Part shown: in pieces, positions 1 to 6,879 of the stretch
Position numbering within the stretch: position 1 is the stretch's first letter
Layout of the letters: each line of letters opens with the position of its first letter
Assembly: GCA_002428805.1 (NCBI GenBank)
Contig: DIXX01000013.1
Coordinates: 1-11,799 of the forward strand
Length of the DNA stretch: 11,799 bases
Direction of reading: 5' to 3'
DNA from: Cetobacterium sp. UBA6069
GTDB taxonomy: Bacteria > Fusobacteriota > Fusobacteriia > Fusobacteriales > Fusobacteriaceae
Notes under the pieces: generated by a model
The model's database searches: none
Told to the model about the DNA's origin: nothing
The model's input: the letters and a program-made list of their open reading frames with translations, nothing else
Program-made: the position numbers and the translations under genes

Positions 1-1
1 T

Positions 2-775
2 ATTGAAAAAAATGATTATATAAGGTATATTAATTCAAATATATTTTTTAATGAATTTTCAAAAGAAAGAATAATTTTCTTCAATAAAATAGAAAATTTA
101 GAAACTTTTGCAGATTTCTTTGATATTGCTAGTAAAATTACTGATCATAAAAATATATACTTTGGTTCTATTTTTAATAATGTATTTTATAAATTTAAAA
201 GTGTCACTGCTATTGTTTTAGCAGCAGGATTTTCAAAGCGATTTTCTGGAGATAAATTAAGTTACAAATTTAAAAATAATAAAACAATTTTAGAAACAAC
301 ACTAACAAATATAACTAAAATTGATTTTAGAGAAAAAATTTTAGTTGGAAAAAATAGTTTTCACTCTGATTTAGCTAGAAAATTTGAGTTTAAATTTATT
401 GAAAACAAAAATCCAGAACTTGGACAGAGTAACTCTGTAGTTTTAGGAACTTCTGAGGCAACTCTTGCAGGGTATCTGTTTATTCCTGGAGATATGCCTT
501 TTTTAACAAAAAAATCTATTTTAAAAATTATTTTTGAGTTTCAAAAATGGAATGAGATTATAGTACCATTTATTAACGGAAATAAAAGCTCACCTGTTTT
601 ATTTCCTGAGAGTTACTTCAAAGATTTAATATCTTTAAAAGGTGATAGCGGTGGACGTGAAATTTTAAAAAGAGAAAAATTTATAAAATGTAATTTTAAA
701 AACTCAACCGAGTTTTTTGATATAGATACACAAAATGATTTAAAAATATTAGAAACACTGGAGGAACAAATATGA
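2..775 (+). CDS. C-terminal part of a probable YqeC-MocA fusion (selenium-dependent molybdenum hydroxylase cofactor factor), partial at left edge
   Basis: The frame is open from base 2 to the TGA at 773-775 (257 residues visible) and continues beyond the left edge. Window residues 68-257 form a MobA/MocA-like nucleotidyltransferase: AIVLAAGFSKRFSGDKL (70-86, nucleotide-binding loop), PELGQSNSVV, then FIPGDMPFL (metal/nucleotide region) and GDSGGREIL. The first in-frame ATG, at 494, falls inside this domain at GDMPF, and no in-frame ATG, GTG or TTG precedes it. The domain must therefore be joined to an upstream one. Residues 1-67 contain RIIFFNKIENLETFADF and IYFGSIFNN, which resemble the end of YqeC proteins (lost P-loop upstream, NK-type motif, 'vGs' strand). 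YqeC-MocA fusions are known accessory factors for selenium-containing molybdenum hydroxylases; MocA-like enzymes transfer CTP or GTP onto molybdopterin. The fusion is seen; the selenium role is inferred. A plain MocA/MobA-like transferase is the alternative. Its TGA overlaps the xpt start. Confidence 0.75.
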   Translation: MEKNDYIRYINSNIFFNEFSKERIIFFNKIENLETFADFFDIASKITDHKNIYFGSIFNNVFYKFKSVTAIVLAAGFSKRFSGDKLSYKFKNNKTILETTLTNITKIDFREKILVGKNSFHSDLARKFEFKFIENKNPELGQSNSVVLGTSEATLAGYLFIPGDMPFLTKKSILKIIFEFQKWNEIIVPFINGNKSSPVLFPESYFKDLISLKGDSGGREILKREKFIKCNFKNSTEFFDIDTQNDLKILETLEEQI

Positions 776-1338
776 AATTATTAGAGGAATACATTGAAAA
801 ATACGGGTCTGTGACTGATAGCTCTATCTTAAAAGTAGATAGCTTTATCAATCACCAAATCGATCCCGTTTTAATGATAGAGATTGGTGAAGAGTTCAAA
901 AAACGTTTTGAAGGAAAAAATATAAACAAAATACTTACTATTGAAGCTTCAGGTATTGCTATCGGTATCGCTGCTGCTTATGCTTTCAAAGTACCTATGG
1001 TATTTGCTAAAAAGAAAAAGCCATCAACTATGGGAGATTCTTACAATGCAAACGTGCACTCTTTCACTAAAAAAACTGATTACAACATCACAGTTTCAAA
1101 AGAGTTCTTATCTCCTGAAGATAACATCCTTGTAGTTGACGATTTTCTAGCTATGGGAAATGCTATAATTGGTTTAAAGAGTATCGTTGAGCAAGCTGGA
1201 GCTAATCTTGCTGGTGTTGGAATTGTTATTGAGAAAGGATTCCAACCAGGTGGAACAATATTAAAAGAGCAAGGAATCCACTTAGAATCCCTTGCTATCA
1301 TAGAATCTTTAGAAAATAACACAATTACATTAAGATAA
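772..1338 (+). CDS. xpt: Xanthine phosphoribosyltransferase
   Basis: Cytoplasmic purine-salvage enzyme that converts xanthine plus PRPP to XMP and pyrophosphate. The 188 residues closely follow the Bacillus-type Xpt family along their whole length: KVDSFINHQIDP (21-32), ILTIEASGIAIG (54-65), the PRPP-binding loop ILVVDDFLAMGNA (119-131) and the C-terminal IEKGFQPGG (153-161). The ATG overlaps the stop of the preceding gene (ATGA), and a strong GGAGG at 760-764 sits inside that gene, so translation is probably coupled. No separate promoter or purine riboswitch space exists upstream, unlike many Firmicute xpt genes, so expression should follow the upstream operon. Pairing with a molybdenum-hydroxylase maturation gene suggests a purine-handling locus, for example xanthine or hypoxanthine hydroxylation beside salvage. 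That link is inference. The stop is directly adjacent to the stop of a convergent gene. Confidence 0.95.
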   Translation: MKLLEEYIEKYGSVTDSSILKVDSFINHQIDPVLMIEIGEEFKKRFEGKNINKILTIEASGIAIGIAAAYAFKVPMVFAKKKKPSTMGDSYNANVHSFTKKTDYNITVSKEFLSPEDNILVVDDFLAMGNAIIGLKSIVEQAGANLAGVGIVIEKGFQPGGTILKEQGIHLESLAIIESLENNTITLR

Positions 1339-1914
1339 TTAATTAACCAGAGCTGGGAAAAATCCTAAAATTGTAAATACAACTACAATTATTAGAATTT
1401 TTCTTCGCTCTTTTTTTAATATCTCTTCTTGCTTATCAATCTCTTTGTCTTTATAATTTCTCTTCCAATAACTATATCCTATAAATGAAGCTAAAATATA
1501 ACCGATTATATAACAAATCACATCCGCTAAATCAAAAGTTCCTATGAAAGTGCCATGCCCTCCATAAACGCCTTGAAAAACTTCTATTCCAACTATCGAA
1601 ATAAATATTAAACTAAATATAGTTTGTGCTCGTTTGTAATAATATCTATTATATAAGATTGAAACTCCCATAGAAAATAGCCACAATCCATCCGGTAATG
1701 CATATATCACCCAATTTGGTATATGTTTTCTATAAACCCAAACAACCTTTCTAATAGCTCTTATATATGGATCTAAATATATCATCTCTATAAATTGATA
1801 GTAGAATAGCTTTCTACTTCTAAAAAGTAGATATATTAAAACAGCTAATGCAAATGATGATAGCACAATTGCTATTTTATTCAGTGACCTCTTTTCCAAA
1901 AATACCTTTTTCAT
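1339..1914 (-). CDS. VanZ-like integral membrane protein of unknown function
   Basis: A 191-residue membrane protein with about five hydrophobic segments (roughly 12-31, 67-89, 97-115, 129-149 and 171-189). A charged, lysine/glutamate-rich stretch (151-171) lies before the last one. The central block has LPDGLW (73-78), IEVFQ (110-114) and GTFDLADVICYIIGYIL (125-141). This resembles the conserved E..Q plus D..D pattern of VanZ-like proteins, a family named for low-level teicoplanin resistance but mostly of unknown role. The ATG at 1914 has GGTGAG eight bases upstream and lies inside mnmH, giving a 38-nt overlap; no in-frame ATG occurs again until residue 44. It is thus probably translated from the mnmH message. 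The stop touches the xpt stop with no gap. The membrane nature is clear; VanZ membership is tentative and no function is assigned. Confidence 0.65.
   Translation of the reverse strand: MKKVFLEKRSLNKIAIVLSSFALAVLIYLLFRSRKLFYYQFIEMIYLDPYIRAIRKVVWVYRKHIPNWVIYALPDGLWLFSMGVSILYNRYYYKRAQTIFSLIFISIVGIEVFQGVYGGHGTFIGTFDLADVICYIIGYILASFIGYSYWKRNYKDKEIDKQEEILKKERRKILIIVVVFTILGFFPALVN
1358..1402. terminator. Long AT-rich hairpin, possible bidirectional terminator inside the end of the VanZ-like gene
   Basis: Arms 1358-1375 and 1384-1402 pair over 17 base pairs, with one C-A mismatch (1364/1396), one bulged A (1391) and an 8-base loop (AATACAAC). On both strands the distal arm ends in a run of five T. 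xpt ends at 1338 and the opposing gene at 1339, so any terminator for xpt must lie inside the opposing coding sequence, and this hairpin is 20 bases past the xpt stop. Only two G-C pairs are present, so the stem is weak for an intrinsic terminator. It also coincides with codons for a hydrophobic helix, so chance is possible. Confidence 0.4.
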
Positions 1915-2917
1915 TTAGATATCTCACCACTTTCTCTACACCTTCATCTAAAGTATTATAGAATATCTCTATGTCGTAGTTATATTTTTCAATACTTTTT
2001 TGATAAAGTGGATCATAATATTCAACCATTAAAATCTTTGACAACTCTTTTATTTTATTTTGAGATAACATTTCAGAATACTCTTCATATTTGTCCTTCG
2101 ATATATATCTACCAACTTTTTTTAGACACTCCTGCAATTCTTCTAAAGTAGCTCCTGCATAATCTTCATCTATTATCTGGAGTCTATTCTCAATAGTTGT
2201 GTCTAAAGATATATGAATTCCTTCTCCTAAGGAATGGAATATATCATCGTGAACATATATATTTCCTATTCTTTTACTTTCGCTCTCGGCTAAAACATAT
2301 TCTGGCTTTTTTGTATGTAAAAAATCAAACACTAATGAATCAAATCTTTTTTGACTCTGATTTCTCTTTTCACAAACCCCACCAAAGAATGAGCCTTTAT
2401 GATCTGCCATTTTCTCTAAATCTAAAACAGAATATCCTCTCTCCTCTAAAGCGTTTAATATTTTTGTTTTTCCTATTCCTGTTTTTCCGTGTAAAACAAA
2501 ATATTTTACTCCTTTATTATACTCTCCAGTATTTTTTAATATATACTGTCTGTATGCTCTATATCCTCCATCTAATTTCCAAGTTGTATAACCCAAAGCT
2601 GCAAAAAGTGCTGACATTGATCCACTTCTCATTCCTCCACGTGCACAATAGAATACTACTCTTCCCTTAGCATATTTTTGAACCTCTTTAAATATTAAAG
2701 GTAATCTTTTAGATATCGCCTCTATTCCTAACTCTTTTGCTTTTTCAGGAGAAACTTGTTTATATGCTGTTCCAACCTCAACTCTCTCATCATCTAAAAG
2801 TAAAGGGATATTTATAGCTCCTGGAATCCCTTCCTCTTCAAACTCCTTAGGAGTTCTTACATCTATCAGAGTGTAGTTTCTTTCTTTTAATAAATCCTCG
2901 TACTTTACTATAATCAT
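1877..2917 (-). CDS. mnmH: tRNA 2-selenouridine synthase (MnmH/SelU/YbbB)
   Basis: Replaces sulfur by selenium at wobble 2-thiouridine 34 of tRNAs for Lys, Glu and Gln, using selenophosphate from SelD; the family also shows tRNA geranylation. From the ATG at 2917 the protein has 346 residues. The N-terminal rhodanese domain (about 1-126) has LIDVRTPKEF, GAINIPL and the catalytic loop YCARGGMRSG with Cys91. The C-terminal P-loop domain has GKTGIGKT (144-151). Both domains and the length match the family. The frame could be extended to a TTG at 2929, but the GGAGG at 2923-2927 would then lie inside the gene; it sits five bases before the ATG, so the ATG is preferred. The gene is divergent from recQ, and its end overlaps the VanZ-like gene by 38 nt. 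Its presence implies a selD elsewhere in the genome. Confidence 0.93.
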   Translation of the reverse strand: MIIVKYEDLLKERNYTLIDVRTPKEFEEEGIPGAINIPLLLDDERVEVGTAYKQVSPEKAKELGIEAISKRLPLIFKEVQKYAKGRVVFYCARGGMRSGSMSALFAALGYTTWKLDGGYRAYRQYILKNTGEYNKGVKYFVLHGKTGIGKTKILNALEERGYSVLDLEKMADHKGSFFGGVCEKRNQSQKRFDSLVFDFLHTKKPEYVLAESESKRIGNIYVHDDIFHSLGEGIHISLDTTIENRLQIIDEDYAGATLEELQECLKKVGRYISKDKYEEYSEMLSQNKIKELSKILMVEYYDPLYQKSIEKYNYDIEIFYNTLDEGVEKVVRYLNEKGIFGKEVTE

Positions 2918-2922
2918 GTTTG

Positions 2923-2927
2923 CCTCC
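2923..2927 (-). promoter_or_regulatory. Ribosome binding site deciding the mnmH start
   Basis: On the minus strand GGAGG is followed by CAAAC and the ATG at 2917, an ideal five-base spacing. It excludes the upstream TTG at 2929 as the start, because that TTG precedes the site. Confidence 0.85.
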
Positions 2928-2934
2928 AATATTT

Positions 2935-2958
2935 TATACTTATAGTATATTCTACTAT
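2935..2958 (-). promoter_or_regulatory. Candidate mnmH promoter region with overlapping palindromes
   Basis: TATACT (minus strand, 2949-2944; four of six to the -10 consensus) lies 26 bases before the mnmH ATG. It is one arm of TATACT-TAT-AGTATA (2935-2949), which overlaps a second inverted repeat, ATAGTA-TATTC-TACTAT (2942-2958). No good -35 element is seen on this strand. The palindromes could be an operator, but the surroundings are nearly pure A/T, so chance palindromes are likely. Confidence 0.3.
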
Positions 2959-2982
2959 GATTTTTAATAAAAATGAATATTA

Positions 2983-3010
2983 TTTATATAAAAAAAAACT
3001 TTAATATGAT
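2983..3010 (+). promoter_or_regulatory. Candidate recQ promoter
   Basis: TTTATA (2983-2988, four of six to consensus) and TATGAT (3005-3010, five of six) are separated by 16 bases. They lie 43 bases before the recQ ATG in the recQ-mnmH divergent gap. This is the best-scoring pair I can see there by eye. The A/T richness makes it only moderately reliable. Confidence 0.4.
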
Positions 3011-3052
3011 AAAATTTAATATAAAATTAACTTTTAGTATAGAAAGGAAGTT

Positions 3053-4972
3053 ATGAAAACAAAAGCAAAAGAACTATTAAAAACTATCTATGGATATGAT
3101 AATTTTAGAAAAGGTCAAGAGATTATAATCAATCACACCCTTTCAAAGAGAGATACCTTAGGTGTTATGTCAACCGGTGGAGGTAAATCAATTTGTTATC
3201 AAATACCTGCATTAATTTACCCTCATTTAACTATTGTAATATCCCCCCTTATCTCACTAATGAAAGACCAAGTTGATTCTTTAAAATATCTTGGTGTCAG
3301 AGCTGGGTTTTTAAATTCAACTCTAACAAAAGATGAGTATATAAAATTAATTTTAGGAATTAGAAATAAAAATATTAAACTACTTTACATCGCTCCGGAA
3401 AGATTGATGAGTGATAAATTTATAAACTTTATTAAAGAATTTCCTATATCTATGATCGCCGTGGATGAAGCTCACTGTATTTCTCAATGGGGACATGACT
3501 TTAGAAAAAGTTATCTTGAAATTCCTAATTTTTTAGAAAAAATTAATCAGCGACCACAAATTCTAGCTCTCACTGCTACCGCTACAGGAAAAGTTAGAAA
3601 AGACATTATTGAAAAACTACATCTTCAAACTCCTAAAATCTATGTAGATGGATTTGATAGAGACAACCTTACATTTAAAGTTGAAAAAGGAGTTGTTCCA
3701 GAGGCTTTTATCTCTGAATACTTAAAAAGAAACTCTAAAAAATCTGGTATAATCTATGCAGCTACAAGAAAAGAGGTTGATAATCTTTATAGCTACCTTC
3801 TTTTAAAAGGATTTAGTGTTGGAAAATACCACGCTGGATTAGATGAAAAAGAAAGAAGTAGTTTTCAAGATAAATTTTTAAAAGATGATATCAAAATTAT
3901 GATTGCTACAAATGCTTTTGGTATGGGTATAGACAAATCTAATGTCCGATATGTGATACACCGAAATATTCCTAAAGATTTAGAGAGTTATTATCAAGAA
4001 GCTGGAAGGGCAGGAAGAGACGGTGCACCTTCTGAAGCTATTTTACTATTCTTTGAAGAGGATCTTTCCACTCAAGAGTTTTTAATCGAACAAAATGAAG
4101 AAAGTTCTAAAGAGTTAAAAATAACAAAAAGAAAAAAATTGGATGCTATGGTTAACTACGCCTATTTAGAAAGCTGTTATCGAGAGTATATCTTAAAATA
4201 TTTTGGTGATAAAAGAATTAAAAATTATTGTGGTAATTGTGGTAACTGTAAAAACTTCAAAGATATTCAATCATTTACTCTAGATGCTCAAAAGATTTTT
4301 TCATGTATCGGACGTACAAAAGAGAGTATTGGTATATCTACACTAACAAATATTTTAATGGGAAAAGTTGATAGTAAAATTGAAAGAAAAGAGTATTTCA
4401 AACTTTCTACATTTGGTATCATGGCAACATATACTCGTGTTAATTTAGAGGAATTTATATACTACCTAATTTCTGAAAACTATCTTGAGCAAAGTGCTGG
4501 AAGTTTTCCTACTTTAAAGCTAACGAATAAAGCTTTTGAAGTTTTAAAAAATATCAAAGCTGTCTTTAGAAAATCCAATGAATCTGTTACGTTTGATTAC
4601 TTCGAAGATCCACTTTTCGAAACCCTAAACTCTTTAAGAAAAGAGATTGCTGAAAAAGAGGGAGTTCCACCGTACATTATATTCTCAGACTTAACTCTTA
4701 TGGAGCTCGCTGAAAAAAAACCAAGTAATAGATGGGAAATGCTTAAAGTTAGAGGTATTGGTAACCAAAAATTTAAAAATTATGGTAACCTTTTCTTAAA
4801 AACTATCAATCAACTTTCACCACAAGAGATTGATATGCTACATGTTGATAATATTATTGATGAAAAATATTTAGGTGAAAATCAACTTATAAACTTAAGA
4901 AACTCTCTAAATATAGATATTACTACTGATGAACTAAAAGAGATTCTTATTAAAACTCTTTTTACTAACTAA
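3053..4972 (+). CDS. recQ: ATP-dependent DNA helicase RecQ
   Basis: A 3'-5' DNA helicase for recombination and replication-fork repair in the cytoplasm. The 639 residues carry the full RecQ layout. The helicase core has GVMSTGGGKSICYQIP (37-52, Walker A), ISPLISLMKDQ (63-73), AVDEAHCISQWGHDFR (136-151, DEAH box), ALTATAT (172-178), ATNAFGMGIDK (285-295) and YYQEAGRAGRDG (313-324). The zinc-binding part has Cys375, Cys393, Cys396 and Cys399. A winged helix follows, then an HRDC domain (about 520-587, ending near MLKVRGIGNQKFKNYG). Some 50 residues follow the HRDC domain, a helical-looking tail (588-639). The ATG has AAAGGAAG just upstream. Fifteen bases separate its stop from the permease gene, with no terminator, so it probably leads a recQ-permease-lolD-hpf transcript. 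Divergent from mnmH. Confidence 0.96.
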   Translation: MKTKAKELLKTIYGYDNFRKGQEIIINHTLSKRDTLGVMSTGGGKSICYQIPALIYPHLTIVISPLISLMKDQVDSLKYLGVRAGFLNSTLTKDEYIKLILGIRNKNIKLLYIAPERLMSDKFINFIKEFPISMIAVDEAHCISQWGHDFRKSYLEIPNFLEKINQRPQILALTATATGKVRKDIIEKLHLQTPKIYVDGFDRDNLTFKVEKGVVPEAFISEYLKRNSKKSGIIYAATRKEVDNLYSYLLLKGFSVGKYHAGLDEKERSSFQDKFLKDDIKIMIATNAFGMGIDKSNVRYVIHRNIPKDLESYYQEAGRAGRDGAPSEAILLFFEEDLSTQEFLIEQNEESSKELKITKRKKLDAMVNYAYLESCYREYILKYFGDKRIKNYCGNCGNCKNFKDIQSFTLDAQKIFSCIGRTKESIGISTLTNILMGKVDSKIERKEYFKLSTFGIMATYTRVNLEEFIYYLISENYLEQSAGSFPTLKLTNKAFEVLKNIKAVFRKSNESVTFDYFEDPLFETLNSLRKEIAEKEGVPPYIIFSDLTLMELAEKKPSNRWEMLKVRGIGNQKFKNYGNLFLKTINQLSPQEIDMLHVDNIIDEKYLGENQLINLRNSLNIDITTDELKEILIKTLFTN

Positions 4973-4987
4973 ATATGAGGTGAATAC

Positions 4988-6154
4988 ATGTTATTTGAAT
5001 TTTTTATAGCAAAAAAACATATCTTCGAACACAAAAAACAAAGCTTTATTGGAATTATTGGTATCGCTATTGGAATTATGGTTTTAACCGTTTCTATAGG
5101 TATATCAAATGGTTTAAATAAAAATATGATTGATAGTATTCTATCCCTATCAAGTCATATTACCGTTATTGGAAACGAAAATATTAAAAACTATAACGAT
5201 TTAGAAAAAACCTTTAAAAACTACTCTGAAGTAAAGGGTGTTATTCCTAAAGTCACAACACAAGGAATCGTAAAATATAATGGTATCTTGGGTGCATATG
5301 TATCTGGTGTTAAGTTAGATGGACTTGATTTAGAAAAAGCTATTCCAGCACTTAATCTGAATAGTAAAATTAAAAGAGGACATATAGATCTTTCTAATAT
5401 GAAAGGAGTTATTATTGGAGATGAGCTTCTAAATAGAATTGCCGGATCAATTGGTGATTCAATTAGTATAATCTCTGCTAACAATAAAGAGTTAGAGTTA
5501 GAGATTATGGCAACTTTCCAAAGTGGATACTATGACTACGATTTATCGATGATTATTCTTCCACTTAAAACTGCACAATATATAACTGAAAGAGATGAAA
5601 CTGTGAGTTCTATTGATTTGATTTTGAATAATCCTTATGATGCTGACAAAGTTTCAAGTAAAATTTATACCGATACTGGACTTTTCAATAGAACTTGGGG
5701 AAGTCTTAATCAAAATCTATTAAGAGCTCTTTCACTTGAAAAAACTGTTATGATTATTGGATTTTCTTTAATTGTAATCATAGCTGGATTTGTTGTTTGG
5801 GTTATTTTAAATACTATGGTAAGAGAGAAAATTAGATATATTGGTATTATGAGATCTATGGGAATCTCTCATAGCTCAGTTATTAAAATATTTTTAATCC
5901 AAGGTATTATTCTTGGAATTACTGGAATTTTTATAGGGGTTATTGTTTCATTATTTTTACTTTGGTATATAAAAACTTATTCCTTACCAGGTATTTCTTC
6001 TATATATTATTTAACAAAAGTTCCTATTGAACTTTCTCTTAAAGAGTTATTAACAATTATAGGAACAAACACCGCTTTAATATTCTTATCAAGTATTTTC
6101 CCTGCGTATAGAGCTGGAAAATTAAAAATTGTGGAGGCCTTAAGACATGACTAA
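4988..6154 (+). CDS. LolC/LolE-family lipoprotein-releasing ABC transporter permease
   Basis: Inner-membrane subunit that, with LolD, extracts mature lipoproteins from the inner membrane for transfer to the outer membrane. The 388 residues have the MacB/FtsX topology: a first membrane helix (18-40), a large periplasmic domain (about 41-250), then three helices (253-277, 301-327 and 354-372). Family marks include FFIAKKHIFEHKKQSF at the start, IRYIGIMRSMGIS (282-294) on the cytoplasmic coupling side, and the C-terminal PAYRAGKLKIVEALRHD (372-388). AGGTGA lies before the ATG. The end overlaps lolD by eight bases (ATGACTAA). It is the only permease gene here, whereas Escherichia coli has both LolC and LolE, so the complex is probably a homodimer (LolF-like). 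A MacB-type exporter is the alternative, but its length and C-terminal motif favour Lol. Confidence 0.85.
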   Translation: MLFEFFIAKKHIFEHKKQSFIGIIGIAIGIMVLTVSIGISNGLNKNMIDSILSLSSHITVIGNENIKNYNDLEKTFKNYSEVKGVIPKVTTQGIVKYNGILGAYVSGVKLDGLDLEKAIPALNLNSKIKRGHIDLSNMKGVIIGDELLNRIAGSIGDSISIISANNKELELEIMATFQSGYYDYDLSMIILPLKTAQYITERDETVSSIDLILNNPYDADKVSSKIYTDTGLFNRTWGSLNQNLLRALSLEKTVMIIGFSLIVIIAGFVVWVILNTMVREKIRYIGIMRSMGISHSSVIKIFLIQGIILGITGIFIGVIVSLFLLWYIKTYSLPGISSIYYLTKVPIELSLKELLTIIGTNTALIFLSSIFPAYRAGKLKIVEALRHD

Positions 6155-6827
6155 AAATATTGTTCTAGAACTTAAAGATATTTGTAAAAATTATTCTACA
6201 AAAACTGAAACTTTAGAAATTATAAAAGATCTTAATTTAAAAATTGAAGAGGGTGATTTCATCTCTATCCTTGGGCAATCTGGTTCTGGAAAAACGACTC
6301 TTTTAAATCTAATTGGTCTTTTAGATTCCCCAACTTCGGGTGATATATATATTGATAATAAAAAAATATCTGTGAACAGCTCTAATATAGATTCTATTAG
6401 AAATAAAACTATTGGATTTGTTTTTCAATTCCACTATCTTTTACCTGAATTTACAGCTCTTGAAAACGTTATGATTCCAGCTTTAACAGAGGATTTTTCT
6501 AAAAAAGCTGAAATTGAAAAAAGAGCTCTAAATCTTTTAAAAGATGTTGGTGTTGACCATAGAGCAAACCATAAACCTACAGAATTATCTGGAGGAGAAA
6601 AGCAAAGAGTCGCTATTGCTAGAGCTCTTATAAATAATCCAAAAATTCTTCTACTTGATGAACCCACTGGAAATTTAGATAATGAAACAAGTGAAAAAAT
6701 TTTTAGTATTTTCAAACAAATTAATAACGAAAAGCGTCAAACAATTATAACAGTAACACATTCAAGAGAGCTTGCTGAAATATCTAATAAAAAATTATTC
6801 TTAAAAAAAGGAATTCTTTCAGAATAG
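6147..6827 (+). CDS. lolD: Lipoprotein-releasing ABC transporter ATP-binding protein LolD
   Basis: Cytoplasmic ATPase that powers the adjacent permease. The 226-residue single nucleotide-binding domain is complete: Walker A GQSGSGKT (43-50), Q-loop Gln94 in FVFQFHYLLPEFTALENV, signature LSGGE (147-151), Walker B ILLLDEPTGNLD (167-178) and switch His205 in VTHS. The Q-loop region and DEPTGNLD are typical of the LolD/MacB/FtsE group. The ATG lies eight bases inside the end of the permease gene, and GGAGG at 6133-6137 is nine bases upstream, so the two are translationally coupled. No terminator follows before hpf (52-base gap). The exact substrate cannot be read from the ATPase alone; lipoprotein release rests on the permease partner. 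Confidence 0.88.
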   Translation: MTKNIVLELKDICKNYSTKTETLEIIKDLNLKIEEGDFISILGQSGSGKTTLLNLIGLLDSPTSGDIYIDNKKISVNSSNIDSIRNKTIGFVFQFHYLLPEFTALENVMIPALTEDFSKKAEIEKRALNLLKDVGVDHRANHKPTELSGGEKQRVAIARALINNPKILLLDEPTGNLDNETSEKIFSIFKQINNEKRQTIITVTHSRELAEISNKKLFLKKGILSE

Positions 6828-6865
6828 ATGTATAGATAAACTAAGAAAGCTACATAAATATCCAT

Positions 6866-6874
6866 AAGGGGTGG
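6866..6874 (+). promoter_or_regulatory. Ribosome binding site deciding the hpf start
   Basis: AAGGGGTGG ends five bases before the ATG at 6880. The in-frame GTG at 6871 lies within this purine-rich site and is therefore an unlikely start, although it would lengthen the protein by three residues. Confidence 0.7.
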
Positions 6875-6879
6875 TTTGT

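Noticed and set aside
700..771. Purine riboswitch expected upstream of xpt
   Set aside because: The bases before xpt are coding sequence of the preceding gene, the genes overlap, and no aptamer-like junction sequence is seen.
494..775. A separate 93-residue gene starting at ATG 494
   Set aside because: The frame is open without stops from base 2, and this ATG falls in the GDMPF motif inside the nucleotidyltransferase domain, so it is not an independent start.
941..1135. 64-residue plus-strand reading frame inside xpt
   Set aside because: It lies wholly within the well-conserved xpt frame and has no plausible ribosome binding site or recognisable motif.
2197..2670. 157-residue plus-strand reading frame antisense to mnmH
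   Set aside because: Low-complexity Phe/Leu/Tyr-rich translation of the complement of a conserved gene, and no family resemblance. The same applies to the antisense frames at 1080-1322, 5221-5484 and 6434-6715.
2918..2929. TTG at 2929 as mnmH start
   Set aside because: The GGAGG site would be inside the gene; it is ideally placed for the ATG at 2917.
4228..4251. Short repeated TGTGGTAA units in recQ
   Set aside because: They encode the CGNCGNC zinc ligands and are explained by the protein.
6828..6879. Own promoter or terminator between lolD and hpf
   Set aside because: TATAGA at 6831 has no suitable -35. The small ATTCT-TTC-AGAAT stem at 6813-6825 has no T-run.
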